A stretch of 42,652 bases of DNA from Neisseria bergeri (lineage in GTDB: Bacteria > Pseudomonadota > Gammaproteobacteria > Burkholderiales > Neisseriaceae). Shown here in pieces: positions 27,925 through 38,670 of this stretch. Within the stretch, counting starts at the first letter, position 1. Each line of letters opens with the position of its first letter. Position numbers and translations under genes: made by a program. The notes below the pieces were generated by a model. The model ran no database searches and was not told the DNA's origin. It worked only from the letters and a program-made list of their open reading frames with translations. Location of the stretch: assembly GCA_003044455.1 (NCBI GenBank), contig POWY01000013.1, positions 1 through 42,652 on the forward strand. Direction: 5' to 3'.

Positions 27925-28545
27925 TTATTTAGAGTAGAACTCTACCACCAGCTGTTCATTAATATCACCGGTCAATTCCGAGCGATCCGGCATGTTTTTG
28001 AACACACCCTCAAGTTTATCTGCATCTACAGAAACCCAACCCGGCAAGCCGATTTGAGTTGCCAAACCCAATGCTTCTTGAATACGTGCCTGTTTTTTGG
28101 CTTTTTCACGAACTGAGACAACATCACCAGCTTTCACTTGGAAAGAAGGAATATTGACAACTTGTCCATTTACAGCTATCGCCTTATGAGAAACAAGCTG
28201 TCTTGCTTCAGCTCGGGTAGAACCGAAACCCATACGATAAACGACATTATCCAAACGAGATTCCAGCAATTGCAACAGCAACTCGCCAGTAGAACCTTTA
28301 CGACGATCAGCTTCTGCGAAATAACGACGGAACTGACGTTCTAATACGCCATAAATACGGCGGATTTTTTGTTTTTCACGCAACTGCAAACCATAGTCTG
28401 ACAAACGCGGTTTTTTTGCACCATGCTGACCGGGAGCGGAATCAATTTTACATTTAGAATCCAAAGAGCGGCGCGCACTCTTCAAAAACAAATCCGTACC
28501 TTCGCGACGTGCCAACTTACATTTAGGGCCAATATAACGTGCCAT
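27925..28545 (-). CDS. rpsD: 30S ribosomal protein S4
   Basis: S4 is a primary 16S rRNA binder that nucleates 30S assembly. In E. coli it also represses its own alpha operon. The 206-residue protein shows [40 protein letters not shown] and an S4 RNA-binding domain with [20 protein letters not shown]. Only one cysteine remains near the N-terminus, so this is the zinc-free form. rpoA follows after 25 bp. Confidence 0.97.
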   Translation of the reverse strand: MARYIGPKCKLARREGTDLFLKSARRSLDSKCKIDSAPGQHGAKKPRLSDYGLQLREKQKIRRIYGVLERQFRRYFAEADRRKGSTGELLLQLLESRLDNVVYRMGFGSTRAEARQLVSHKAIAVNGQVVNIPSFQVKAGDVVSVREKAKKQARIQEALGLATQIGLPGWVSVDADKLEGVFKNMPDRSELTGDINEQLVVEFYSK

Positions 28546-28564
28546 GTTTCAAATCACTCCAATA

Positions 28565-28960
28565 TTAAATACGACGTTTTTTAGGCGGACGGCAACCGTT
28601 ATGAGGCAACGGGGTAACGTCAGTAATGCTGGTAATCTTGAAACCAAGAGCATTCAAAGCACGTACAGAGGATTCGCGACCAGGACCTGGACCTTTAATA
28701 CGAACCTCTAAATTTTTAACGCCATACTCTTGGGCAACTTTACCAGCTGCTTCTGCTGCAACTTGTGCTGCAAATGGTGTACTTTTACGAGAACCTTTAA
28801 AACCAGCGCCGCCAGAGGTAGCCCAAGACAACGCATTGCCTTGACGGTCAGTGATTGTAATGATGGTATTGTTGAAAGATGCATGAACGTGCACAATACC
28901 CTCACTCACGGTTTTACGTACTTTTTTACGTACACGTGAAGCTGTGTTTGCTTTAGCCAT
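28565..28960 (-). CDS. rpsK: 30S ribosomal protein S11
   Basis: S11 lies in the 30S platform, contacting mRNA near the exit site. The 131-residue protein has [38 protein letters not shown], and the C-terminal [18 protein letters not shown] signature. It sits between rpsM and rpsD with 19-bp gaps on each side. Confidence 0.97.
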
Positions 28961-28979
28961 TAATAAAATTCCTTAAAAT

Positions 28980-29342
28980 TTATTTCTTACCAGCAATCGC
29001 TTTACGCGGACCTTTGCGAGTACGCGCATTTGTACGAGTGCGTTGACCGCGGCATGGTAAGCCGCGACGATGACGGAAGCCACGATAGCAGCCCATGTCC
29101 ATCAATCGCTTGATACTCATAGTTACTTCACGACGCAAATCACCTTCTACTTCATACTTGGCAACTTGGTCACGCAAAGCATCTAATTGAGTCTCGTCCA
29201 AATCTTTTGCTTTAGTATCAGGCGCAATATTTGCAGCCTCACAAATCAATTTAGCACGAGTAGCACCAATACCGTAAATAGCCTGAAGACCAATTACGAT
29301 GTGTGCGTTATTAGGGATATTTACCCCTGCAATACGAGCCAT
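28980..29342 (-). CDS. rpsM: 30S ribosomal protein S13
   Basis: S13 is in the 30S head and forms bridges to the 50S subunit and P-site tRNA. The 120-residue product begins [20 protein letters not shown] and ends with the basic [20 protein letters not shown] tail. It follows rpmJ after a 65-bp gap, the longest within the alpha part, where an alpha-operon leader could sit. Confidence 0.97.
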
Positions 29343-29407
29343 ATTTTTTCCTTTTTAGGGCAAAGTGTGTCACTATATCACAGAATCACATTAAAAGAAA
29401 TATTCTA

Positions 29408-29521
29408 TTAACCTTGACGCTGTTTGTGACGGGGATCAGTACAAATTACACGAACTACACGATTTCGACGAATAATCTTGCAATTTCGGCAAATTTTCTT
29501 AACAGATGGTTGTACACGCAT
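29408..29521 (-). CDS. rpmJ: 50S ribosomal protein L36
   Basis: This 37-residue zinc-ribbon protein reads [20 protein letters not shown], continuing [15 protein letters not shown]. The four metal ligands C11, C14, C27 and H32 are all present, so it is the zinc-binding (C+) form. It lies between infA and rpsM, and GGAAAAT precedes the ATG. Confidence 0.97.
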   Translation of the reverse strand: MRVQPSVKKICRNCKIIRRNRVVRVICTDPRHKQRQG

Positions 29522-29541
29522 TTTATTTTCCTTTTATTGGT

Positions 29542-29760
29542 TTATCTTGCTCTGAAAACGATTCGAGCCCTAGTTAAATCATAAGGTGTCAGCTCTACTG
29601 TGACCTTATCTCCCGGAGAAATACGAATGTAATGCATCCGCATCTTCCCAGAAATATGACCCAATACAATATGGTCATTCTCAAGTTTTACTTTAAATGT
29701 TGCATTAGGTAAAGTTTCAAGAATTTCACCTTGCATTTGAATAGTATCTTCTTTCGCCAT
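29542..29760 (-). CDS. infA: Translation initiation factor IF-1
   Basis: IF-1 occupies the A site of the 30S subunit during initiation. The 72-residue OB-fold protein contains [39 protein letters not shown] and ends [11 protein letters not shown]. Location between secY and rpmJ is the usual beta-proteobacterial arrangement. In E. coli infA is elsewhere. Confidence 0.97.
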   Translation of the reverse strand: MAKEDTIQMQGEILETLPNATFKVKLENDHIVLGHISGKMRMHYIRISPGDKVTVELTPYDLTRARIVFRAR

Positions 29761-29784
29761 AATTCTATTTCCGAGAAAATGATT

Positions 29785-31074
29785 TCATTTTGAACGAGTC
29801 ATTAACTTATCATACTGTTGAGTAAGCCTATACGAATTTATTTGTGTACTAAAATCCATCGTTACAACAACTAGAATCAACAAAGACGTACCACCCAAAT
29901 AAAAAGGTACATTTAAGACCGTAGTTAAGAACTCTGGAATTAAACAAATAGTTGTAATATAAAGAGCTCCAAACAATGTCAAACGTAATACAACTTTTTC
30001 TAAATACCTAGAGGTCTGCTCACCAGGTCTAATTCCAGGAACAAAAGCACCACTCTTTTTTAAATTCTCTGCCATTTCTTTAGGGCTAAAAACCAAAGCC
30101 GTATAAAAATAACAAAAGAAAATAACTGTCGCTGCAAATAAAGCCATATACAGCAATTGACCGTGTTGTAACAATCCAGCTATTTTGTGCAAAACACTAT
30201 TTGTATCAGCCGAACCAAACCAACCTAAAAGAGTAGATGGAAATAGAATAATACTGGAAGCAAAAATTGGGGGAATAACACCAGCCATATTCAACTTGAA
30301 AGGCATATGCGTATTTTGAGTCCCCACCCTACCATTAAACTGGCGTTTTGCATAATGAATAGGAATCTTCCGCTGTGCACTTTCAAAGTATACAACCAAA
30401 TAAATTAATAATAAGGCACCAAATACAATAAGCAACGCCGTAAGCATGCTCATAGAACCTTGGTTCGTCAGTGTAACCAGCTTTACAATACCCGAAGGAA
30501 TACCTGAAGCAATACCTGCCGTAATAATTAAAGAAATACCGTTCCCGATACCCCTTTCAGTAATTTGCTCCCCAAGCCACATAAGAAACATGGTTCCCGT
30601 TACCAAAGAAACTACCGTGGAAACATGAAACTCAAATGAACTTGTTACAACAACTCCTTGCTGAAATACGAAAGATGCAACACCTAGACTTTGAAGAATT
30701 GCTAACAAAACAGTACCATACCTAGTATATTTCGTAATTACCTTTCTACCAGACTCCCCTTCTTTTTTTAAAGCCTTCAATGATGGCAAAATTTCAGAAG
30801 CGAGCTGTACAATAATAGAAGCTGAAATATATGGCATGATTCCTATTGCAAATATACTAAAGCGCTCTAACGACCCACCGGAAAACATATTCAACATTCC
30901 CAGGATGCCGTTTCCAGCGCTTTCGTATAATTTAGCTAAAGCAACAGCATCAACTCCAGGTACGGGTATATGGGCACCAATTCGAAAAACAATCAATGCT
31001 CCAAATAGAAACAAAAGACGTTTCTTAAGATCTCCAAACTTGGATAAACCTGATGACGTTTGTTGATTAGCCAC
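29785..31074 (-). CDS. secY: Protein translocase subunit SecY
   Basis: SecY is the channel of the Sec translocon in the inner membrane. The 429-residue protein has ten predicted membrane helices, the plug region near GILGMLNMFSGGSLERFSIF, PYISASIIVQL, and the cytoplasmic loop FKLNMAGVIPPIFASSIILF. The start is GTG at 31074. It is the last of the spc-type genes, with infA 24 bp downstream. The sequence is noticeably AT-rich for this window, as for many neisserial secY-region genes. Confidence 0.97.
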   Translation of the reverse strand: MANQQTSSGLSKFGDLKKRLLFLFGALIVFRIGAHIPVPGVDAVALAKLYESAGNGILGMLNMFSGGSLERFSIFAIGIMPYISASIIVQLASEILPSLKALKKEGESGRKVITKYTRYGTVLLAILQSLGVASFVFQQGVVVTSSFEFHVSTVVSLVTGTMFLMWLGEQITERGIGNGISLIITAGIASGIPSGIVKLVTLTNQGSMSMLTALLIVFGALLLIYLVVYFESAQRKIPIHYAKRQFNGRVGTQNTHMPFKLNMAGVIPPIFASSIILFPSTLLGWFGSADTNSVLHKIAGLLQHGQLLYMALFAATVIFFCYFYTALVFSPKEMAENLKKSGAFVPGIRPGEQTSRYLEKVVLRLTLFGALYITTICLIPEFLTTVLNVPFYLGGTSLLILVVVTMDFSTQINSYRLTQQYDKLMTRSK

Positions 31075-31085
31075 AATATTAAACC

Positions 31086-31520
31086 TTACATTTCAATCTT
31101 ACCACCAGCAGCCTCGATAGCAGCTCTCGCACCTTTGGTAACTTTAATACCCCTCAAAGCAACTGCCTTAGAAATTTCACCAGAAGCAATAACTTTAACA
31201 TTAGAGACTGTAGATGCAATCAGACCTGCTTGCTTTAAGACCAAAATATCAATCTCATTAACAGCAATTGATTCCAGTTCACTTAAACGAAGCTGTGCAT
31301 TAGCTGATGCTGTTAAAGATTTAAAACCTCTTTTAGGGAGGCGTCGTTGCAAGGGCATTTGACCACCCTCGAAACCCACCTTATGAAACCCACCAGACCG
31401 GCTCTTTTGACCTTTATGACCACGACCACCTGTCTTACCCAGGCCACTACCAATACCACGGCCTACACGACGACTAGCGTGAGTAGCACCCTCAGCAGGT
31501 TGAATAGTATTCAAAAACAT
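31086..31520 (-). CDS. rplO: 50S ribosomal protein L15
   Basis: L15 is a late-assembling 23S rRNA-binding protein. The 144-residue product has the glycine/arginine-rich N-terminus ([20 protein letters not shown], then GQKSRSGG), followed by [18 protein letters not shown] and the compact C-terminal domain. It starts 1 bp after rpmD, and secY begins 11 bp after its stop. Confidence 0.97.
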   Translation of the reverse strand: MFLNTIQPAEGATHASRRVGRGIGSGLGKTGGRGHKGQKSRSGGFHKVGFEGGQMPLQRRLPKRGFKSLTASANAQLRLSELESIAVNEIDILVLKQAGLIASTVSNVKVIASGEISKAVALRGIKVTKGARAAIEAAGGKIEM

Positions 31521-31521
31521 A

Positions 31522-31707
31522 TTAAGACTCCACTTTCAACAAGTAGCTGATTTTATTGATCATACCACGGTTTTCAGGGGTATCCAAAACCTCTACTGTA
31601 TGCTCACGGCGACGCAAACCTAAGCCACGAGCACAAGCACGATGAGATTCAATTGTACCAATCAGGCTCTTAACCAATGTAACTTTAATCTTTTTTTGCT
31701 CAGTCAT
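31522..31707 (-). CDS. rpmD: 50S ribosomal protein L30
   Basis: This is a 61-residue L30 with [20 protein letters not shown] and [20 protein letters not shown]. Its first eight bases overlap the 3' end of rpsE, indicating translational coupling. rplO follows after a single base. Confidence 0.97.
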   Translation of the reverse strand: MTEQKKIKVTLVKSLIGTIESHRACARGLGLRRREHTVEVLDTPENRGMINKISYLLKVES

Positions 31708-32218
31708 GGTTAGCTCCCAAAATATCTTCTACTGTCAAACCACGTTTAGCAGCAATATCAGCAGGGGTATACAGTTTAGACAAACCGTCCAATGTAGCAC
31801 GTACAATATTGTAAGGGTTAGTAGAACCATGCACTTTGGCTGAGATATTATGGATACCCATAGCATCAAATACTAAACGCATTGGACCACCAGCTTTTAC
31901 ACCGCTACCTTCTTTAGCAGGTTGCATAAATACTTTAGTAGCGCCATGACGACCAATAACTTCATGATGAATCGTACCATTTTTCAAAGGTACTTTAATC
32001 ATAGAGCGGCGTGCTTGATCCATTGCTTTTTGAACAGCAACTGGCACTTCTTTTGATTTACCCTTACCCATACCGATGCGACCATCGCCATCACCAACAA
32101 CAGTCAGTGCAGAGAAAGCCATAATACGGCCACCTTTAACTACTTTAGTCACGCGATTAACTGCGACCATCTTTTCAATCAGGCCGTCACCGCGTTCTTC
32201 AATTTCATGTTTTGCCAT
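31700..32218 (-). CDS. rpsE: 30S ribosomal protein S5
   Basis: S5 stabilises the central pseudoknot region and influences decoding accuracy. The 172-residue protein has [20 protein letters not shown], the double-stranded RNA-binding part with [20 protein letters not shown], and the C-terminal domain with [13 protein letters not shown]. The [12 protein letters not shown] loop is where spectinomycin resistance changes arise in Neisseria. It reads as the common wild-type form here. Confidence 0.97.
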   Translation of the reverse strand: MAKHEIEERGDGLIEKMVAVNRVTKVVKGGRIMAFSALTVVGDGDGRIGMGKGKSKEVPVAVQKAMDQARRSMIKVPLKNGTIHHEVIGRHGATKVFMQPAKEGSGVKAGGPMRLVFDAMGIHNISAKVHGSTNPYNIVRATLDGLSKLYTPADIAAKRGLTVEDILGANHD

Positions 32219-32235
32219 CTGAAAGTCTCCAAATA

Positions 32236-32589
32236 TTAGAAGCTTAAACCATTTTCACGTGCAGCTTCAGCCAAAGCTTTCACACGACCGTGATATTGGA
32301 AACCTGAACGGTCAAAAGCAACTTTTTCAACACCTACTGCTTTAGCTTTTTCAGCAATACGCTTACCAACTACAGCTGCTGCTTCAACGTTGCTACCTGA
32401 TTTCAGGCTACTACGTACTTCAGCTTCCAATGTAGAGGCTTGAGCCAATACTTTATCACCTTCAGCACTAATTACTTGAGCATAAATATGATTATTGCTG
32501 CGGAACACACATAATCTTACCATTTTCAAGTCCGCAATACGCGCACGGGTTTTGCGTGCACGACGGAGTCGGGTTGTATGTTTATCCAT
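32236..32589 (-). CDS. rplR: 50S ribosomal protein L18
   Basis: L18 binds 5S rRNA together with L5 and L25. The 117-residue product begins [20 protein letters not shown], a basic tail, and ends [20 protein letters not shown] with the typical ENGLSF. Gaps of 13 and 17 bp separate it from rplF and rpsE. Confidence 0.97.
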   Translation of the reverse strand: MDKHTTRLRRARKTRARIADLKMVRLCVFRSNNHIYAQVISAEGDKVLAQASTLEAEVRSSLKSGSNVEAAAVVGKRIAEKAKAVGVEKVAFDRSGFQYHGRVKALAEAARENGLSF

Positions 32590-32602
32590 TAGTGAACCTC
32601 AA

Positions 32603-33136
32603 TTATTTTTTCTTGGCTTCTTTCATCACTACTACTTCACCTACATAACGAACACCTTTGCCTTTATAAGGCTCAGGAGAACGGAATGCACGAATTTCAG
32701 CAGCGACTTGGCCAACCACTTGTTTATCTGCACCAGTCAAAACGATTTCTGTTTGGCTAGGAGTTTGAACAGAAACACCTTCAGGCATTTCATATACGAT
32801 TGGATGAGAGAAACCCAAAGATAAGTTCAAAACTTTGCCTTGCGCTTGGGCACGATAACCCACACCAATCAATTGAAGTCTTTTCTCAAAACCTTCAGAA
32901 ACACCCTTAACCATGTTATTAACCAATGCACGAGCAGTACCAGACATAGCATTAGCCTGTTTACTGTCATTTTTTGCAGCAAAAGTCAATTTACCATCGT
33001 TTAGTTCAATAGCAACATCGGAATGCAAAGGAAAGGACAGTTCGCCATGTTTACCTTTGATTACCAATGCATCTGTTCCGAATTTTACTTCTACACCAGC
33101 AGGAACAGTCACTGGGTTTTTTGCGACGCGTGACAT
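32603..33136 (-). CDS. rplF: 50S ribosomal protein L6
   Basis: L6 lies near the factor-binding site by the sarcin-ricin loop. The 177-residue protein has two related domains and the L6 signature in [14 protein letters not shown]. It begins [20 protein letters not shown] and ends VVMKEAKKK. Confidence 0.97.
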   Translation of the reverse strand: MSRVAKNPVTVPAGVEVKFGTDALVIKGKHGELSFPLHSDVAIELNDGKLTFAAKNDSKQANAMSGTARALVNNMVKGVSEGFEKRLQLIGVGYRAQAQGKVLNLSLGFSHPIVYEMPEGVSVQTPSQTEIVLTGADKQVVGQVAAEIRAFRSPEPYKGKGVRYVGEVVVMKEAKKK

Positions 33137-33149
33137 TTACATTTCTCCA

Positions 33150-33542
33150 CTAGGCTACGATGCACAACAACTCACCACCAACACCCTCAGAACGGGCTTT
33201 GCGATCAGTCATCACACCTTTAGAAGTACTAACAATAGCGACACCCAAGCCATTCATTACGCTAGGGATCTCGCTTGATGCTTTGTAAATACGCAAACCA
33301 GGACGTGAAACACGTTTAATTTGCTCAATCACAGGGCGACCTGCATAGTATTTCAATTGAATTTCCAATACCGGTTTTGCATCAGCAGAAACCGTAAAAT
33401 CCTCGATATAGCCTTCATCTTTCAGAACTTTTGCAATTGCACATTTCAATTTTGAAGAAGGCATGGCAACAGTTGCTTTATTAGCACGTTGCGCATTGCG
33501 AATACGAGTCAACATATCGGAAATAGGATCATGCATACTCAT
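33150..33542 (-). CDS. rpsH: 30S ribosomal protein S8
   Basis: S8 is a primary 16S rRNA binder and, in E. coli, the autoregulator of the spc operon. The 130-residue product shows [20 protein letters not shown], and a C-terminal [20 protein letters not shown] segment ending GGELLCIVA. It sits between rpsN and rplF with 14- and 13-bp gaps. Confidence 0.97.
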   Translation of the reverse strand: MSMHDPISDMLTRIRNAQRANKATVAMPSSKLKCAIAKVLKDEGYIEDFTVSADAKPVLEIQLKYYAGRPVIEQIKRVSRPGLRIYKASSEIPSVMNGLGVAIVSTSKGVMTDRKARSEGVGGELLCIVA

Positions 33543-33556
33543 TATTTATACTCCTA

Positions 33557-33862
33557 TTACCAGCTAGCTTTAACAACACCAGGAATCTCGCCACGCATAG
33601 CGATTTCACGGATTTTAATACGACCCAAACCAAATTTACGGAAAGTGCCACGAGGACGACCTGTTAAAGCACAACGACGACGTTGACGTACAGGTGCTGC
33701 ATTACGCGGAATGGATTGAAATTTCAAACGTGCTTCAAAGCGTTCTTCTTCAGTCGCATTAGCATCATTAATAACAGCGAAAATTGCCTCACGTTTAGCT
33801 GCAAACTTTTTCGCCAATGCTTGACGTTTCAGCTCACGATTAATAAGTGCTTTCTTAGCCAT
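33557..33862 (-). CDS. rpsN: 30S ribosomal protein S14 (zinc-free form)
   Basis: This is a 101-residue S14 of the long form that lacks the CxxC zinc ribbon: [20 protein letters not shown] at the start, then [20 protein letters not shown] with a single cysteine, and [15 protein letters not shown] at the end. It starts 2 bp after rplE. Confidence 0.97.
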   Translation of the reverse strand: MAKKALINRELKRQALAKKFAAKREAIFAVINDANATEEERFEARLKFQSIPRNAAPVRQRRRCALTGRPRGTFRKFGLGRIKIREIAMRGEIPGVVKASW

Positions 33863-33864
33863 AA

Positions 33865-34404
33865 TTATCCTTTAAACGGAAACTTGAACAGTGACAACAA
33901 AGCTTTCGCTTCTTCATCAGTTTTTGCAGTAGTTGTAATAGTAATATTCAAACCACGCAAAGCATCAATTTTATCGTACTCAATTTCCGGAAAAATGATT
34001 TGTTCGCGAACACCCATATTGTAATTACCACGACCATCAAATGACTTACCGCTTACACCACGAAAATCTCGAACACGAGGCAATGCAATAGTAATCAAAC
34101 GGTCCAAAAATTCAAACATTTGATCACGGCGCAAAGTAACTTTACAACCGACAGGGTAGTTGTCACGAATTTTAAAACCAGCAATAGATTTACGGGCTAC
34201 AGTTACAACAGGTTTCTGACCGGCAATTTTTTCCAAATCAGACACAGCGTGTTCCATTACTTTCTTATCAGCAACCGCTTCGCCAACACCCATATTTAAA
34301 GTAATCTTTTCAATACGGGGCACTTCCATAACCGATTTGTAACCAAACTGTTTAACCAACTCAGGAACAACAGTACTTTTATAAAACTCTCTCAAACGAG
34401 CCAT
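33865..34404 (-). CDS. rplE: 50S ribosomal protein L5
   Basis: L5 binds 5S rRNA in the central protuberance. The 179-residue protein has [60 protein letters not shown] and the final [19 protein letters not shown]. It lies 9 bp after rplX. Confidence 0.97.
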   Translation of the reverse strand: MARLREFYKSTVVPELVKQFGYKSVMEVPRIEKITLNMGVGEAVADKKVMEHAVSDLEKIAGQKPVVTVARKSIAGFKIRDNYPVGCKVTLRRDQMFEFLDRLITIALPRVRDFRGVSGKSFDGRGNYNMGVREQIIFPEIEYDKIDALRGLNITITTTAKTDEEAKALLSLFKFPFKG

Positions 34405-34413
34405 GTTATCTCC

Positions 34414-34737
34414 TTATGCTCCAATGATAGAGCCATTAGATTTGAAGAAACGAACGCGCTTAATTTTGCCTTCAGTTTCAATCAATTTAATACCAACACG
34501 GTCTGCTTTGTTTGTCTCGGGATTAAGAATTGCAACATTAGAAATATCCAAAGGCATTTCTTTTACAATAATACCACCCTCAACTCCGCGCATTGGATTC
34601 GGCTTCTGATGACGCTTAACAACATTTACACCAGAAACAATTACCTTACCACCAAGTACACGGATGACCTGACCCCGCTTACCCTTGTCTTTACCTGCGA
34701 TAACAACAACTTGATCGCCTTTAACAATCTTATTCAT
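34414..34737 (-). CDS. rplX: 50S ribosomal protein L24
   Basis: L24 is an assembly-initiating 23S rRNA binder. The 107-residue product starts [20 protein letters not shown] and includes the KOW motif and [20 protein letters not shown]. The end carries [17 protein letters not shown]. Confidence 0.97.
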   Translation of the reverse strand: MNKIVKGDQVVVIAGKDKGKRGQVIRVLGGKVIVSGVNVVKRHQKPNPMRGVEGGIIVKEMPLDISNVAILNPETNKADRVGIKLIETEGKIKRVRFFKSNGSIIGA

Positions 34738-34748
34738 TCCACCACCCC

Positions 34749-35117
34749 TTACAATACTTCAGGAGCCAATGAAACGATTTTCATAAATCGCTCAGTACGC
34801 AGCTCACGAGTTACAGGACCAAAAATACGAGTACCCAGAGGTTCGAGCTTATTATTTAACAACACAGCAGCATTGTTATCAAACTTAATCAAAGCCCCAT
34901 CAGGACGACGAACACCTTTTGCAGTACGAACAACAACAGCATTGTAAACATCGCCCTTCTTGACACGACCACGCGGAGCCGCATCTTTAATTGCAACTTT
35001 AATAATATCGCCAACCGAAGCATAGCGACGCTTAGACCCACCCAATACCTTGATACACATTACTCTACGCGCACCAGAGTTATCAGCCACATCTAAGATG
35101 GTCTGCATTTGAATCAT
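34749..35117 (-). CDS. rplN: 50S ribosomal protein L14
   Basis: L14 sits at the subunit interface. The 122-residue product has [40 protein letters not shown] and ends [12 protein letters not shown]. It is the first gene of the spc segment. The 221-bp gap before it marks the S10/spc boundary. Confidence 0.97.
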   Translation of the reverse strand: MIQMQTILDVADNSGARRVMCIKVLGGSKRRYASVGDIIKVAIKDAAPRGRVKKGDVYNAVVVRTAKGVRRPDGALIKFDNNAAVLLNNKLEPLGTRIFGPVTRELRTERFMKIVSLAPEVL

Positions 35118-35338
35118 GTTATTACCTTTAAATTAACCAACTTAATTTACCACTTTCAGATAACTTACAGCAAAGCCGCTGCTTATTAAATGAAACCTTA
35201 CGGTTCAAGTAAACCAGTCTTGGACCCCGAAAGGGAAGAAACTTCCAGAAGAAACTGAAAGACAGGAAACGAAGTTTACACGCAAATTAAATTTGCTGCA
35301 ATACTTCGTTTCCCATTTCAAGCACGTTGCTTTAATTC
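35118..35338 (-). promoter_or_regulatory. S10/spc operon boundary region with long hairpin
   Basis: This 221-bp non-coding gap separates rpsQ and rplN in an otherwise tightly packed cluster. It contains GGAAACGAAGT (35265-35275) facing ACTTCGTTTCC (35303-35313), with an inner ATTTGC-type stem (GCAAAT at 35282-35287 and ATTTGC at 35291-35296). GAAACTTCC- and TTCAAG-type elements follow toward rplN. The hairpin has no T-tract, so an RNA-processing or leader role for the spc genes is more likely than simple termination. No convincing -35/-10 pair is seen. Confidence 0.45.
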
Positions 35339-35602
35339 TTAAACAGAACGTGCTTTCTCAACCAGCTCACTGACAATCCAAGATTTAGTTTTTGATAATG
35401 GACGGGATTCCGATATAACAACTACATCACCAATTCCATATTGATTATTTTCATCATGGGCATGGATTTTAGTAGATAATCGAATAATCTTACCATACAG
35501 CGGATGTTTTACTTTACGCTCAACCAATACTGTTACGGTTTTATCCATTTTGTCGCTTACTACTTTGCCTTGCAAAGTACGAACATTTTTAGTTTCGCTC
35601 AT
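35339..35602 (-). CDS. rpsQ: 30S ribosomal protein S17
   Basis: S17 is a primary 16S rRNA binder of OB fold. The 87-residue product has [40 protein letters not shown] and [20 protein letters not shown]. Its ATG shares one base with the rpmC stop (TAATG), so the two are coupled. It is the last gene of the S10 segment. Confidence 0.97.
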   Translation of the reverse strand: MSETKNVRTLQGKVVSDKMDKTVTVLVERKVKHPLYGKIIRLSTKIHAHDENNQYGIGDVVVISESRPLSKTKSWIVSELVEKARSV

Positions 35603-35793
35603 TACTTAGCACCTTTTTCAGTTAAAACGGTTTTAATACGAGCAATATCGCGACGTACACGTTTCAATTCACTTGGTTTGCCTAATTGACCAGTAGCGTT
35701 TTGCATACGTAAGCCAAACTGAGCTTTCAACAAGTCCAACAAATCTGCATTCAACTGCTCAACGGATTTGTCTTTCAATTCATTTGCTTTCAT
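35602..35793 (-). CDS. rpmC: 50S ribosomal protein L29
   Basis: L29 lies at the polypeptide exit and helps bind trigger factor. The 63-residue product, [20 protein letters not shown] followed by [17 protein letters not shown], is a two-helix protein. It has TAATG overlaps with rplP upstream and rpsQ downstream. Confidence 0.97.
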   Translation of the reverse strand: MKANELKDKSVEQLNADLLDLLKAQFGLRMQNATGQLGKPSELKRVRRDIARIKTVLTEKGAK

Positions 35794-36209
35794 TATTGAC
35801 CCACCTGTCTTACTACAAAGGTTGTAGGAATAGGCAATTTGGCAGCAGCCAACTCGAATGCTTCACGAGCCAGTTCCTCTGGAACGCCATCCATTTCATA
35901 CAACACTTTACCTGGTTTAATTTCGGCAATGTAATATTCCACGTTACCTTTACCGCCACCCATACGAACTTGAATAGGCTTTTCAGTAATCGGTTTATCA
36001 GGGAATACACGAATCCAAATACGACCACCACGTTTGATGTGACGGGTCATTGTACGACGAGCAGCTTCGATTTGACGGGCAGTCAAACGACCACGACCTA
36101 CGGCTTTCAAGCCGAACTCACCGAAACTTACCTTATTACCGCGAGTAGCGATGCCGGTATTACGACCCTTTTGTTGCTTACGGTATTTCAGTCTAGTTGG
36201 CTGCAGCAT
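35793..36209 (-). CDS. rplP: 50S ribosomal protein L16
   Basis: L16 organises the A-site tRNA region of 23S rRNA. The 138-residue product starts [20 protein letters not shown] and contains [20 protein letters not shown] and [20 protein letters not shown]. The ATG at 36209 is chosen over an upstream in-frame start at 36242 because it gives the family N-terminus. It overlaps the end of rpsC by 17 bp. Confidence 0.97.
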   Translation of the reverse strand: MLQPTRLKYRKQQKGRNTGIATRGNKVSFGEFGLKAVGRGRLTARQIEAARRTMTRHIKRGGRIWIRVFPDKPITEKPIQVRMGGGKGNVEYYIAEIKPGKVLYEMDGVPEELAREAFELAAAKLPIPTTFVVRQVGQ

Positions 36210-36885
36210 TACGTCTACCTGCCTTTCTTTGTTTACTCTCATGTTCAGGTTTGGAAGATTTAATATTGCCTTCCGTATAAACCCAAACTTTCAGACCCAA
36301 TACACCATATGTGGTGTGCGCTTCGCTGGTTGCATAATCTACATTTGCACGTAAAGTATGCAGTGGCACGCGACCTTCACGATACCATTCGCTACGGGCA
36401 ATATCCGCACCATTCAGACGGCCTGAAGTCATAATCTTAATGCCTTTAGCACCAGAACGCATTGCATTTTGCATTGCTCGTTTCATAGCACGACGGAATT
36501 GAACGCGTTTTTCCAACTGCTGGGCAATTCCGTCAGCAATAATTTGAGCATCCAACTCAGGACGGCGGATCTCTTCAATATTTACATGAACAGGCACACC
36601 CATCAAGGCTTGCAAGTCACGTTTCAAAACTTCGATATCCTCACCTTTTTTACCGATAACCACACCCGGACGAGCGGAGTGAATGGTAATGCGTGCAGAT
36701 TTAGCAGGACGCTCGATCACTACGCGACCAACTGAAGCATTAGCCAATTTTTGACGCAAATAATTGCGAACATCGATATCCTGCTTCAAAACAGTAGAAA
36801 AGTCGGTGCTTTTAGCAAACCATTTTGAAGCCCAGTCTTTAGTTACCGCCAGGCGAAAGCCTGTAGGGTTAATCTTTTGTCCCAT
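36193..36885 (-). CDS. rpsC: 30S ribosomal protein S3
   Basis: S3 forms part of the mRNA entry tunnel and helicase activity. The 230-residue protein has [20 protein letters not shown], a KH domain with [20 protein letters not shown], and the S3 C-terminal core [20 protein letters not shown]. The tail is basic: [17 protein letters not shown]. Confidence 0.97.
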   Translation of the reverse strand: MGQKINPTGFRLAVTKDWASKWFAKSTDFSTVLKQDIDVRNYLRQKLANASVGRVVIERPAKSARITIHSARPGVVIGKKGEDIEVLKRDLQALMGVPVHVNIEEIRRPELDAQIIADGIAQQLEKRVQFRRAMKRAMQNAMRSGAKGIKIMTSGRLNGADIARSEWYREGRVPLHTLRANVDYATSEAHTTYGVLGLKVWVYTEGNIKSSKPEHESKQRKAGRRNAAAN

Positions 36886-36894
36886 AGCTTTTCC

Positions 36895-37224
36895 TTAGTT
36901 ACCCACTGTCACATTGATATGACAAGTTTGTTTTTCGATGCGGTTACCGCGACCTTTGGCACGAGCTTGAAAACGTTTCAAGCTTGGGCCTTTGTCAACA
37001 AAGATAGTTACCACTTTCAGTTCATCAATGTCCGCACCGTTATTGTGCTCGGCATTAGCAATAGCTGACTCCAATACTTTTTTGATCAGCTCAGCACCTT
37101 TTTTAGGACTGAAAGCCAAAATATTCAAAGCTTGGGCAACGTCTTTACCACGAATCAAATCAGCTACCAAACGAGCCTTTTGAGCAGAGATACGGGCATT
37201 TTTATGTTGTGCATTTACTCTCAT
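36895..37224 (-). CDS. rplV: 50S ribosomal protein L22
   Basis: L22 reaches the exit tunnel with its loop, where macrolide-resistance changes arise. The 109-residue product has [40 protein letters not shown] and a loop plus end [20 protein letters not shown]. No duplication in the loop is seen. Confidence 0.97.
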
Positions 37225-37232
37225 GATTCACC

Positions 37233-37511
37233 TTATTTCTTTTTAGCCTTTTTATCGGCCAGGTGGCCTTTAAAGGTACGGGTCAATGAGAATTCACCTA
37301 ATTTATGACCAACCATGTTATCGCTGATAAACACAGGCACATGAGTGCGGCCGTTGTGTACAGCAATGGTCAGACCGATAAAATCAGGCAGAATGGTAGA
37401 ACGACGAGACCAGGTTTTAATCGGGCGCTTGTCGTTGCTTGCACGAGCAGCATCTACTTTTTTCAGCAAATGCAGGTCTACATATGGGCCTTTTTTCAAT
37501 GAACGAGCCAT
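37233..37511 (-). CDS. rpsS: 30S ribosomal protein S19
   Basis: S19 is in the 30S head, paired with S13. The 92-residue protein begins [20 protein letters not shown] and has [20 protein letters not shown] plus [20 protein letters not shown]. It lies 5 bp after rplB. Confidence 0.97.
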
Positions 37512-37516
37512 ACTAA

Positions 37517-38350
37517 TTAACCTTTATTTGAGTAACGACGACGAACAATCATGTTATCCGTGCGTTTGTTATTACGAGTGCGGTAGCCTTTAGCAGGAGT
37601 ACCCCATGGGCTAACCGGTTCGCGAGCTTCACCGGTACGACCTTCACCACCACCGTGCGGGTGATCGACAGGATTCATGACAACACCACGAACGGTCGGA
37701 CGAATACCGCGCCAACGATTGGCACCGGCTTTACCGATTTTCTTCAGGCTTTGCTCTTCGTTACCGACTTCACCGATGGTTGCACGGCAATTTACGTTGA
37801 TTTTACGAACTTCGCCAGAGCGCAGACGGACTTGAGCGTACGCGCCTTCTTTAGCCAGCAATACCGCAGAAGCACCGGCAGAACGTGCAATTTGTGCACC
37901 TTTACCAGGCTTCATTTCAATACAGTGGATAGTCGTACCAACCGGAATGTTGCGGATCGGCAGGGTGTTACCTACTTTGATGGCAGCTTCAGCACCGGAA
38001 ACCAATACAGCACCGGCTTGAATACCGCGAGGAGCGATGATGTAGCGACGTTCGCCGTCTGCATAGCACAACAGTGCAATAAAGGCAGTACGGTTAGGAT
38101 CGTATTCGATACGCTCTACTTTTGCAGGGATACCGTCTTTGTTACGTTTAAAGTCTACAACACGGTAATGGTGTTTATGACCGCCGCCTTTATGACGAGT
38201 GGTGATATGACCATTATGGTTACGACCGGCAGTAGAATTTTTCTTTTCGAGCAAAGGTGCATAAGGCGCACCTTTGTGCAAACCTTCTGTTACCACGCGA
38301 ACCATGCCGCGACGGCCTGCAGAGGTCGGCTTCATTTTAACGATTGCCAT
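37517..38350 (-). CDS. rplB: 50S ribosomal protein L2
   Basis: L2 is a highly conserved protein needed for subunit joining and peptidyl transfer. The 277-residue product has [20 protein letters not shown], the RNA-binding domain with [20 protein letters not shown], and [20 protein letters not shown] with its conserved histidine. The end carries RRRYSNKG. It lies 5 bp after rplW. Confidence 0.98.
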
Positions 38351-38355
38351 TTTGT

Positions 38356-38670
38356 TTATTCCTTATCTGCAGCTGCAGCAGCGGCTTCCAAATCCAACTC
38401 TTGACCGGCAGCCAAGCTTACATAAGCTTTTTTAACATCGCTGCGGCGGCCCAAAGTACGACCAAAACGCTTAGTTTTGCCTTTAGTTGTAACGGTAGTT
38501 ACAGAAGCAACTTGAACACCAAACAGCAGCTCAACAGCAGCTTTGATTTCAGGTTTAGTTGCATTTGCCAAGACTTTAAACGTCATTTGGTTGCGTTTTT
38601 CAGCCAATACGTTGCTTTTTTCAGAAACGATAGGTGCCAAAATCACTTGAGTCAAACGTTGTTGATTCAT
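38356..38670 (-). CDS. rplW: 50S ribosomal protein L23
   Basis: L23 sits at the exit and docks trigger factor and SRP. The 104-residue product begins [20 protein letters not shown] and holds [20 protein letters not shown]. The ATG at 38670 overlaps the rplD stop as ATGA and has GAGGAG 8 bp upstream. An ATG two codons earlier at 38676 lies too close to that ribosome site. Confidence 0.96.
   Translation of the reverse strand: MNQQRLTQVILAPIVSEKSNVLAEKRNQMTFKVLANATKPEIKAAVELLFGVQVASVTTVTTKGKTKRFGRTLGRRSDVKKAYVSLAAGQELDLEAAAAAADKE

Noticed and set aside
29785-31074. SecY of 429 residues as a truncated protein
   Set aside because: Slightly short of E. coli, but all ten membrane segments are present and the ends look complete.
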